Assembly (NCBI RefSeq): GCF_039543565.1
Contig: NZ_BAABJZ010000101.1
Coordinates: 1 to 64,000 of the forward strand
Length of the DNA: 64,000 bases
From: Ferrimonas pelagia
GTDB lineage: Bacteria > Pseudomonadota > Gammaproteobacteria > Enterobacterales > Shewanellaceae
Reading direction: 5' to 3'
In this document: positions 8,579 through 15,676 of the stretch, piece by piece
Layout: the number at the start of each line of letters is the position of its first letter
Position numbering within the stretch: position 1 is the first letter of the stretch
Notes under the pieces: generated by a model
What the model was told of the DNA's origin: nothing
The model's database searches: none
The model's input: only the letters and a program-made list of their open reading frames with translations
Program-made: the position numbers and the translations under genes

Positions 8579-8601
8579 GATGCATCGATGAAGTCGGATC
8601 C

Positions 8602-10350
8602 TCAATACAGATCTTTGTGGTAGCGGCCCGCTTGCATCAACTGGGCAACCCCATCACTGCCCAGCAACTGCTGTAAGACTGCATCGACCTCGGCACCCAT
8701 GCCTTTGGCGTCGCCACATAGGTAGAGGTGCGCGCCCTGTGCTAGGTACTGTTTGAGGGACTCTGCATTGGCGGCGAGGCGGTGCTGGACGTAGATCCGC
8801 TCTTTCTGGGCGCGGGAGCAGGCCAGATCGAGTCGGCTTAAGGTGCCGTCTTGCAAGTAGCCTTCGATCTCCGGTCGGTAGAGCCAGTCCAGATCGGGAT
8901 CGCGGCAGCCAAAGAGCAACCAGGCCTCACCGAGTTGGTGATCTTTGGCCTGGCTATGGCGGGCCTGCAAAAAGCCCATGTAGGGGGCGATCCCACTGCC
9001 GGCGCCGATCAGTACCACGGGCTTTGAGAGATCCTCCGGCAGGTGGAAGGCGTCGTGGGATTTGTGGCGGATCTTCAGCGGTGCGCCGATGGCCAGGCGT
9101 TCACCCAGATAACCGGAGGCGATCCCCACTTGTGGATCGGGCTCGGCTGAAGAGACGGTGAGGGCGATCCTGTCTGGCAGGGCTAGGGGACTGGAGGCCA
9201 CCGAGTAGGTGCGCGGTTGGATCGGCGCCAGCAGGCTCAATACGTGTTCCGGGCAGGGCAGGGCCTGTGTGCGCCAGCGGGCCAGCCAGCCTTTGGCCGG
9301 TTGGCGGGCGGCTGCCAGTAGACTCAGGGGATCGGTCTTGGTCTGGGTCCCTGCGTGTTGCTTGGCCCAGGCCAGCAGTATGGGGTTGGCTCGGCGCAGT
9401 TCGGCGGTTTTGAGGGCTTCGCTTAAGCGGATCCGGCGCTGTTGCCAGTTGACCCACTGCTGTCCGTCCCAGCCGGTTTGCTGCAGGGCTTGTTGCACTA
9501 AGGCATGGGCATTTTCCGGCCAGATCTCGACCCAGTCGCCGGGCAAGCAGGGGCTCTGCTCGTGATCCCAACCTATCTCACAGTGCCAGCTGGGCTTAAG
9601 CGCACCGGCCTGAGTCAGCGTTTTGCGGCTGAGCAGGGGGGCGAGCTGCGCCTGTGCGCGCACCGCAGTATTGAGCGTCTGGCCCAACTGCTCGGCCAAC
9701 TGTTCCAGCGTGCGGTCCGTCAGCTTGGCCAGACAGTGCAGCATCCACTCGCTGCTCACCTCTTCGTAGTCGACATCGGCATCGACTCTTGCTTGCAGGG
9801 ACGTCGCGCCTTGCTCGCTGAGCCACCGGTCCCAGCGTTTCCCCGCGCCGCAGAAATCGGCGTAGTTGCTGTCGCCCAGCGCTAGTACGCTGTAGTTAAG
9901 ATGGGACAGATCCGGCTGGGCGTGTTCCAGCGCTTGGGTATTGGCGACACAGGCCAACGGATATTCGCCTTCGCCTGTGGTGCTGACGATGGCCAGCAGC
10001 TGTTGCAGACGGCCGAGGCGCTCTGGGGTGATCTCACTGAGTGCCAGCAGTTGGTGCGGCAGCTCCAGCTTTTCGCACAGGGCGGCCATTTTTTTGGTCA
10101 GCGCGAGACCGTTGCCGGTTTCACTGGCGACGACGATGGCCAGTGGCGCTTGGGTGTCGCCCTCATTCATCGCGTGGTCGGCCGATGCGATATGCACCAT
10201 ATCAAAGTCAAATTTACCGGCGCCGCACTCGGGGCAGCGCCAGGTATCGGGAATGTCTTCCCAAGCGGTGCCCGGGGCGATCCCTTCCGCCTCGCAGCCT
10301 AAGGCTTCATCGTAGATCCAGCCACACAGCTGGCACTGCCAACGTTTCAT
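8602..10350 (-). CDS. Rubredoxin-flavodoxin-FAD/NADPH reductase fusion (P450 redox partner)
   Basis: A 582-residue three-part electron carrier. Residues 1-50 are a rubredoxin with CQLCG (C6, C9) and CPECG (C39, C42) binding one iron. Residues about 68-210 are a flavodoxin (FMN loop SETGNG at 76-81; STTGEGE; LALGDSNYADFC). Residues about 225-582 are a CysJ/P450-reductase-like FAD/NADPH module: RTYSVASS (380-387), GAGSGIAPYMGFLQARH (449-465), YLCGDAKGMG, ending YHKDLY with the terminal Tyr expected to stack on FAD. The start ATG overlaps the P450 stop (ATGA), implying translational coupling. A likely path is NADPH to FAD to FMN to rubredoxin iron to the P450 (inference). I know of no standard family with rubredoxin joined to a diflavin reductase. 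A dead copy of its C-terminus lies at 5212-5630. Confidence 0.88.
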   Translation of the reverse strand: MKRWQCQLCGWIYDEALGCEAEGIAPGTAWEDIPDTWRCPECGAGKFDFDMVHIASADHAMNEGDTQAPLAIVVASETGNGLALTKKMAALCEKLELPHQLLALSEITPERLGRLQQLLAIVSTTGEGEYPLACVANTQALEHAQPDLSHLNYSVLALGDSNYADFCGAGKRWDRWLSEQGATSLQARVDADVDYEEVSSEWMLHCLAKLTDRTLEQLAEQLGQTLNTAVRAQAQLAPLLSRKTLTQAGALKPSWHCEIGWDHEQSPCLPGDWVEIWPENAHALVQQALQQTGWDGQQWVNWQQRRIRLSEALKTAELRRANPILLAWAKQHAGTQTKTDPLSLLAAARQPAKGWLARWRTQALPCPEHVLSLLAPIQPRTYSVASSPLALPDRIALTVSSAEPDPQVGIASGYLGERLAIGAPLKIRHKSHDAFHLPEDLSKPVVLIGAGSGIAPYMGFLQARHSQAKDHQLGEAWLLFGCRDPDLDWLYRPEIEGYLQDGTLSRLDLACSRAQKERIYVQHRLAANAESLKQYLAQGAHLYLCGDAKGMGAEVDAVLQQLLGSDGVAQLMQAGRYHKDLY

Positions 10351-12116
10351 ACCGCCTCCTCCAGCGTTGAGGATTGTGTTTGCGTTTGCACCGCCGGCGG
10401 CGCGAACGCGATGGGCAGACTCAGTAAGGAGCGTGAGAATATGCTGGCCTCGTAAGGAGCATCACCGACGAGCTCAAACCGGCTGGTGCGTGCCAGCAGT
10501 TGCTCCAAAACGACTTTGATCTCCAAACGCGCGACTTCGCGGCCAATGCAGGCGTGGGGGCCATGGCCAAACGTTAGGTGGGCCTGAGCATTGGGGCGAT
10601 TAAGGCGGAACTCATTGGGCTCGTCCCAGAAGCGTTCGTCGCGGTTGCCGGAGGCCCACATCAGCAACACCTTCGAGTCTTTCGGTATGGTGACATCGTG
10701 CACGGTGACGTCCCGCGTGGTGATGCGGAAGTGGCCCTGAAACGCCGATTCGGTGCGAAACACCTCTTCGATAAAGGCGGGGATTTGGCTGGGGTCGGCG
10801 CGCAATTGTTGCTGCAATTCCGATTTTTCGGCGAGCAGTTTCACCGCGTTGCCCATGGTGCTGGCGGATGAGTCCGAACCGGCAAACAGTAGTTGCACCA
10901 GAATGGAGATGGCGCGCTGTTCGGTCATGTCGGAGCTGGGATCCGCCGCGGCCTTGATCAGCATGCCGGTGAAATCGTTGCGGGGCTGCTTTTGGGCCAG
11001 ACGCCAGTGCTTCCACAGGTAACGCATAAAGGCGGCACTGGCGAAGCCGCCACGGACTAGATCGATGGGTTTGGCGGTGCCGCTGAGGTTCCGGATCCCG
11101 TGCAGGGCCCAGACGCGGATCTTGGGAAAGTCGGCTTCCGGGAAGCCGATAAGCCGAATGATCAGGGTCATCGGCAGTTTCCAGGCAAATTCGCCGATGA
11201 ATTCCATGTTGCCGCGTGCTAATGCCGGGGACAGCATGCGATCGCACAGTTCATTGACTTCGGCGTCCAGTGAACGAACAAAATCGACATTGAGGCCCTT
11301 GAGGCCAACACGACGTTCAGAGGTGTGATGAGGTTCATCCTGGATCCCCAACACATCCACCGGGATCACGCCCAGTGCGCCCAGTTTCTCGACTTTTTCC
11401 AGCCCGCCACTGCGAGATCCGGCGAGCCACGCCATCAGTTTCGATGAATAGGTCGCTTGGTCGCGCGTGGCGGCAATGATGTCTTCGTAGCGGGACATGC
11501 AGTAATAGCCTGTGTCCGGCATGTGATAGAGCGGATAGTGATCGCGCAGCATCTGGTAGTAGGGATAGGGATTGGTGAAATTGCCCTGGGAGGTGGGTTG
11601 AAACTCTTCGGGCGTTTTGGGATCCAGCACCGGCAGGGGCGGGACCTTCTCCGCTCGAGGCGCACGACACAGCGCTTTTACGCATTGCCAAGTGAGCAGC
11701 AGTTCAACCAGGACTAAGCCCCCGTGGATACTGAGCAACGGGGTGCCCAATGTCATGCCGACTAACCGGCCTAGGGTAGAGCCCAGTGCCACCACGATCA
11801 TGATGAGGTAGGCGGGCTTGGCACCCCCCGGGGTTCCTGCCAGATAGGCAAGTACCGCGCCCAGCAGCATCAACATGGTGCCGTAGTAAGCGCGGATATC
11901 GGTCAGGGCGATGTCGCCTAAAGGTCCAAACTCAAACAGATTGGCCATGGCTTGTGGCCAGATGAGAAACGCGCTGCCACAGACAAAGGCCGCGGCGGCG
12001 AAGATGAGGATCAGCTTGTCCCGTCGATCCAGCCCCATTTTCCAGGCTATCAAGCCGAGCATCGCTTGATAGCCGTAGGATGCAGCCAGTCGTTTGCTGT
12101 GAAATTTCAAATCCAT
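10347..12116 (-). CDS. Cytochrome P450 with N-terminal DUF4345-like membrane domain
   Basis: A 589-residue protein from the ATG at 12116, chosen because AGGGAG lies 6 nt upstream; an in-frame start at 12179 would add 21 residues with no ribosome site and would run through a palindrome. Residues about 33-150 form four hydrophobic helices with TDIRAYYGTMLMLLG (72-86) and LGRLVGMTLG, the pattern of DUF4345 membrane proteins. Residues about 180-575 are a P450: oxygen-binding FAGSDSS (411-417), ExxR as E451-VF-R454, and heme loop FGHGPHACIG with ligand C523. Bacterial P450s are usually soluble, so the membrane domain is unusual. The coupled downstream gene encodes its probable electron donor. The substrate is probably lipophilic (inference). 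A TetR regulator is divergent. Confidence 0.88.
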   Translation of the reverse strand: MDLKFHSKRLAASYGYQAMLGLIAWKMGLDRRDKLILIFAAAAFVCGSAFLIWPQAMANLFEFGPLGDIALTDIRAYYGTMLMLLGAVLAYLAGTPGGAKPAYLIMIVVALGSTLGRLVGMTLGTPLLSIHGGLVLVELLLTWQCVKALCRAPRAEKVPPLPVLDPKTPEEFQPTSQGNFTNPYPYYQMLRDHYPLYHMPDTGYYCMSRYEDIIAATRDQATYSSKLMAWLAGSRSGGLEKVEKLGALGVIPVDVLGIQDEPHHTSERRVGLKGLNVDFVRSLDAEVNELCDRMLSPALARGNMEFIGEFAWKLPMTLIIRLIGFPEADFPKIRVWALHGIRNLSGTAKPIDLVRGGFASAAFMRYLWKHWRLAQKQPRNDFTGMLIKAAADPSSDMTEQRAISILVQLLFAGSDSSASTMGNAVKLLAEKSELQQQLRADPSQIPAFIEEVFRTESAFQGHFRITTRDVTVHDVTIPKDSKVLLMWASGNRDERFWDEPNEFRLNRPNAQAHLTFGHGPHACIGREVARLEIKVVLEQLLARTSRFELVGDAPYEASIFSRSLLSLPIAFAPPAVQTQTQSSTLEEAV

Positions 12117-12167
12117 TCTGAACTCCCTGCTGGAATGCGGTGATTTTAGGAAGGCACAAACTGTTGA

Positions 12168-12184
12168 GGTATACGCCATATACC
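12168..12184. promoter_or_regulatory. Candidate TetR operator before the P450 operon
   Basis: Inverted repeat GGTATA-CGCCA-TATACC lies between the P450 start and the divergent tetR-type gene, 52 bp upstream of the chosen P450 ATG. Position and size suit a TetR-family operator. Binding by the neighbouring regulator is an inference. Confidence 0.5.
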
Positions 12185-12316
12185 GATACGTTAGGATAAA
12201 AACACGAGTGAAGGCAATAGCAATGTAGTTAAAATGTTGCTTTTGGTTTTTGTCGGTTTTAATACAATGCTTTACTAGGTTGTTTTGAATTAAGTTTGCG
12301 ATAGGGAGCGCGGATA

Positions 12317-12931
12317 ATGGGTGAGCAAGCGAGCCGTGTTGCCTTGACGCGAGAGCGGATCATCGACACGGGATTGGAGATGGCGGCACAAGGGCCGATC
12401 GCTCAGATCAGCATGCATAAGTTGGCGGCGCGCCTGTCGGTCACGCCGATGGCGATCTACAAGCACTTTGCCAATAAGGCGGAGCTGCAGGCCTATCTGC
12501 TGGATGGGTTTATTGCGCATGCGGTGGTCATCCCCGACGCCGGTCTGGATTGGCCGGTCTATCTGGAGCAGCTAGCGCGCAATATGTATCAGGCGCTCAG
12601 CGCACAGCCTGACTGGGCGGAGTTGTTTGGCCATGTCCGTATGCTACCCGGATTGCAGGCGGTGATGGAGTCTTGCGTTGCCAAGCTGCTGTCTGCCGGT
12701 TTTGACGCCGATCGAGCGCTGCCGGTGTATTACGGCCTGACTCAGTGCGTGCTCGGGGCCGTGACGCAGAACCGGCACCTGCAGGCGCAGTCCGGTAAGA
12801 CTTCGTCGCAGGCGGTGTCAGAGCAGACATACCCGTTATTGGCTCAACTCCTACCGGGCGTGGGCAAGAGTGTGTATCGCGATCCGCTTTCGTGCTGCCT
12901 TATCCCCTTTATTGACGGACTTCGCCGCTAA
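12317..12931 (+). CDS. TetR-family transcriptional regulator
   Basis: A 204-residue regulator. The N-terminal DNA-binding domain (about residues 8-55) runs RERIIDTGLEMAAQGP, then SMHKLAARLSVTPMAIYKHF, the classical TetR helix-turn-helix with recognition helix TPMAIYKHF. The C-terminal 140 residues are an all-helical ligand and dimer domain with no recognisable family signature. AGGGAG stands upstream of the ATG. It is divergent from the P450 operon with 200 bp between starts, the usual layout for a local repressor that responds to the enzyme's substrate or product. It could also control the efflux operon downstream, though a hairpin and a separate promoter-like region lie between. Confidence 0.88.
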   Translation: MGEQASRVALTRERIIDTGLEMAAQGPIAQISMHKLAARLSVTPMAIYKHFANKAELQAYLLDGFIAHAVVIPDAGLDWPVYLEQLARNMYQALSAQPDWAELFGHVRMLPGLQAVMESCVAKLLSAGFDADRALPVYYGLTQCVLGAVTQNRHLQAQSGKTSSQAVSEQTYPLLAQLLPGVGKSVYRDPLSCCLIPFIDGLRR

Positions 12932-12948
12932 GCGGTCTTGCCCCCTTT

Positions 12949-12970
12949 GTGCCGCTACCCCCGGCGGCAC
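12949..12970 (+). terminator. Weak terminator-like hairpin after the tetR-type gene
   Basis: GTGCCGC and GCGGCAC (12949-12955, 12964-12970) pair, followed only by TTTA. The repeat AGCGGTCTT flanks it on both sides (near 12931 and 12974). Confidence 0.4.
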
Positions 12971-13009
12971 TTTAGCGGTCTTATCCATCCATTTATTCCC
13001 TGCAATTTG

Positions 13010-13057
13010 GGCCTTAACCCGGCCTTAACCCTTACCTGAGTAGCCTGTCGGTATTAT
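13010..13057 (+). promoter_or_regulatory. Efflux operon promoter with 11-bp direct repeats
   Basis: GGCCTTAACCC occurs twice head-to-tail (13010-13020, 13021-13031), followed by another CTTAC. One-turn-spaced direct repeats are the usual target form of OmpR-family regulators, and such a regulator is encoded in this operon. TATTAT at 13052-13057 is a candidate -10 box, placing the second repeat over the -35 region as expected for activation. The start codon follows 20 bp later. Confidence 0.5.
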
Positions 13058-13076
13058 TTGTAGTGAGACCGACGGA

Positions 13077-14480
13077 ATGAAACCAACTCTCTCCCTGCTC
13101 GCCGCCGCAATATGGCTGTCTGGCTGTGCCAGTACGGCCAGCAGCGGCGTTGATATCGGCTTGTCACAGGCGCTCGAACAACACAGTCAGCAGACGTCAC
13201 TTGAGACGGCGCAGTGGCAGGGCGAACAGCCCGACTCAGCGCTGGTGCAGACCCAATTGCTGGCGTTGATCGATCTACCCCGGCTCGAAGCGCTGCAGGC
13301 GCGGGCGCTCAGCGCCAATCCGGATCTGCAGCAGACGCTGTTGGCCCTCTCTATCAGCGAGCAACGCTTGGGCGTCAGCCGGGCGGCACAGCTGCCTAAC
13401 GCCAGTTTGGGTGTGGATGCCCAGCGCAGTGAGGACGATGAGGGGATCTCAACCCAATACCGTGCGGATCTGACCGTGAGCTGGGAGCTGGATCTATGGC
13501 AGCGTCTGGCCGACAGCAGCCAAGCGTCCTTGGCGGATCTGATGGCACAGGAGGCCGATCTGGCGGCGGCGCAAGCCAGTCTGGTGGCTCAAGTTTTACG
13601 CACCTGGTTGAACTGGCACACCGATGGCCAGTTATTGGCCATCGAGCGCCAGCGTGCCGAATTGCAGCAGAGCAACCTGACCTTGATCCAGAGTCGGTAT
13701 CAGCGTGGTACCGGCAGCCTGGACGATCTGGATACCGCGCGCAGCGTCTTGGCGCTGACTCAGGCCAATATCGCCGCCAGCGAGGCGGCGAGTAATGCAC
13801 GCTTGCGTAGCCTGGCGGCCCTGCTGGGCTATGCCGATGTCAGCGCCATGGAGCAGGCGATCCCTTCGCTGTTTTCCGCGTTTGACGCACCCCTCGATGT
13901 CGCTGTCCCCATGACCGGCCTGCCCGTGCAAGATTTGGCGCAGCGGCCGGATCTGCAACAGGCCTACCATCAACTCATTGCCGGAGAGTACCGGGAACGT
14001 GTTGCTTACAAGGCGCTGCTGCCGAGCATCAATTTGTCGGCCAGTCTCAGTGATATGGGGACCTCGCCCTCACAAGCCCTGTTTGCCAGTCCGGCCTGGA
14101 GTCTGCTTGGCGGGCTGACTGCGCCGCTGTTTCAGGGCGGTGCGCTCAAAGCCCAAGCGGAGATCGCCGAATTGGAGCGCGAGCAAGCCTACTGGTCGTT
14201 TCGTGCCAGTTTGCTCAGTGCCGTGGTCGAGGTGGAGGATGCCTTAGAGCAGGAGCGATCCCTAGCCCAGCAACAACAGCATTTGAGTGATGCCTTGGCC
14301 AGCGCCGAGCGCAGTCAGGCCAGTTACCGCAGCCGCTATGTCAGTGGTCTGGTTGAGATCAGCCAGCTGCTGGACGCTCAGCAAAACACCTTCGATAGCC
14401 GTAGCCAACTGCTGCAGGCCAGCCGCGACCGGCTGCTTAACCGAATTGATCTTGGTCTGGCCCTGGGCCTGGGAGTGTAA
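13077..14480 (+). CDS. RND efflux outer membrane factor (NodT/TolC-type lipoprotein)
   Basis: A 467-residue outer membrane channel of a tripartite efflux pump. A signal peptide ends in lipobox LSGC (lipidated C17). Two repeated outer-membrane-efflux halves follow, rich in long Ala/Gln/Leu helices, with QRPDLQQAYHQL and GGLTAPLFQGGALKAQAEIAE, the usual signature of the second half. It is the first gene of a five-gene operon; its TAA shares an A with the adaptor ATG. It should dock on the adaptor and pump to form a conduit across the periplasm. The substrate is unknown. Family length is normal, and the direct-repeat promoter lies just upstream. Confidence 0.88.
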   Translation: MKPTLSLLAAAIWLSGCASTASSGVDIGLSQALEQHSQQTSLETAQWQGEQPDSALVQTQLLALIDLPRLEALQARALSANPDLQQTLLALSISEQRLGVSRAAQLPNASLGVDAQRSEDDEGISTQYRADLTVSWELDLWQRLADSSQASLADLMAQEADLAAAQASLVAQVLRTWLNWHTDGQLLAIERQRAELQQSNLTLIQSRYQRGTGSLDDLDTARSVLALTQANIAASEAASNARLRSLAALLGYADVSAMEQAIPSLFSAFDAPLDVAVPMTGLPVQDLAQRPDLQQAYHQLIAGEYRERVAYKALLPSINLSASLSDMGTSPSQALFASPAWSLLGGLTAPLFQGGALKAQAEIAELEREQAYWSFRASLLSAVVEVEDALEQERSLAQQQQHLSDALASAERSQASYRSRYVSGLVEISQLLDAQQNTFDSRSQLLQASRDRLLNRIDLGLALGLGV

Positions 14481-15676
14481 TGATGAAACGTACCCCTCTT
14501 TCTCTGGCGATCACCGCCATCGCCTTCGGTGGCCTGTTTGCCGCCATCGCCGCCACCGGGCCGGATAAGCCGAAAGAGCCAAAAGGCGCGCCAGCTCAGC
14601 AGACTCAGCCCGCTAACCATTCGCCATCTCAGCCGTCTCAAGGAGAGTCGGCGACGAGTCCACTCACGACGGTTCGAGTACAGACCATCAGCCCGGCCAG
14701 TCACCAGCCGCAGATCGTCAGTCATGGCGAGGTGACGGCGCGCTATGAGCTGGATCTGAGCGCCGAAGTGAGCGGCCAGATCCTCGCCTTGGCGGAGTCG
14801 TTTCGCACCGGTGCCGTCTTGCCTGCGGGCACAGAGCTTATACAGATCAATGATTTGAAATACCAACAGGCATTGGCGTCGGCGCAGAGCACCGAGGCGA
14901 ACGCCTACGTCAGCTTGCTGCAGGCGCGGCAGGATGTGGTCCAGGCCAAACAGGAGTGGTCGCTGGCCGGGATTGAAGGGGAGCCGGATCCGCTGCTGCT
15001 GCGTCAGCCGCAATTGGCGGCGGCCGAAGCGACTTATCGTGAAGCCCAGGCCAGTGTTGAACAGGCGGCTTACGAGCTGGCCCAAACCCGAATTTCCGTC
15101 CCGTTCGATGCGTTAGTGGTGAGCCGCTACGTCAGCCCAGGTGCCCAGCTGCAAAGCGGCAGTGCGGTGGCCAGCCTGATGAGCATGGATCAACTGGAAG
15201 TCAGTTTGCCGTTGAGCGAGGCCCAATGGCAGTGGCTGGCGCAGGATCCCGCCGAGATAGCGGTTGTGCTGGAAGACACAGAAACCGGCCAGCGCTGGCA
15301 CACCCAGGCGGATCGCTTTGAGTGGCACCGTGATGGCCAGAGCCGTCAGCGCAACCTGGTGGTGGCGCTAAGCCCTGAGCCGAATAACCCGCTGCTGCCG
15401 GGCACCTTTGTGCAGGCGTCTTTGACCGGTGAGGCTCAGTCGGCGCTGTTGGCGGTGCCAGCCAGCTCGCTGGCGGTGGATAATTACGGTCAGCAGGTGA
15501 TCTGGTCGGTGGACGGCGAGCAACGGCTGCAGAAGGCCGAAGCGACCGTGCAGTTTTTTAATGATGATCTGGCCTACATCGCCAGTGACGAGCCGGTGGA
15601 TCTGGTGATCGCACCGGGCAGTCGCCTGCGTGAAGCGCAGCGCGTCAACCGTCAATCCGTGCAAGGGGGCGAGTGA
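14480..15676 (+). CDS. RND efflux periplasmic adaptor (HlyD/AcrA family)
   Basis: A 398-residue membrane fusion protein. It has an N-terminal hydrophobic anchor (about residues 8-25) and a Pro/Gln/Ser-rich linker (30-60). A lipoyl half-motif GEVTARYELDLSAEVSGQIL, an alpha-hairpin of about residues 130-200 (EANAYVSLLQARQDVVQAKQ onwards) and a beta-barrel domain follow, with the second lipoyl half TRISVPFDALVVSRYVSPGA. It links the inner membrane pump to the outer channel. GGGAG lies in the end of the previous gene; two ATG codons are adjacent (14480, 14483). No lipobox is seen, so it is probably anchored by an uncleaved helix. Confidence 0.87.
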   Translation: MMKRTPLSLAITAIAFGGLFAAIAATGPDKPKEPKGAPAQQTQPANHSPSQPSQGESATSPLTTVRVQTISPASHQPQIVSHGEVTARYELDLSAEVSGQILALAESFRTGAVLPAGTELIQINDLKYQQALASAQSTEANAYVSLLQARQDVVQAKQEWSLAGIEGEPDPLLLRQPQLAAAEATYREAQASVEQAAYELAQTRISVPFDALVVSRYVSPGAQLQSGSAVASLMSMDQLEVSLPLSEAQWQWLAQDPAEIAVVLEDTETGQRWHTQADRFEWHRDGQSRQRNLVVALSPEPNNPLLPGTFVQASLTGEAQSALLAVPASSLAVDNYGQQVIWSVDGEQRLQKAEATVQFFNDDLAYIASDEPVDLVIAPGSRLREAQRVNRQSVQGGE

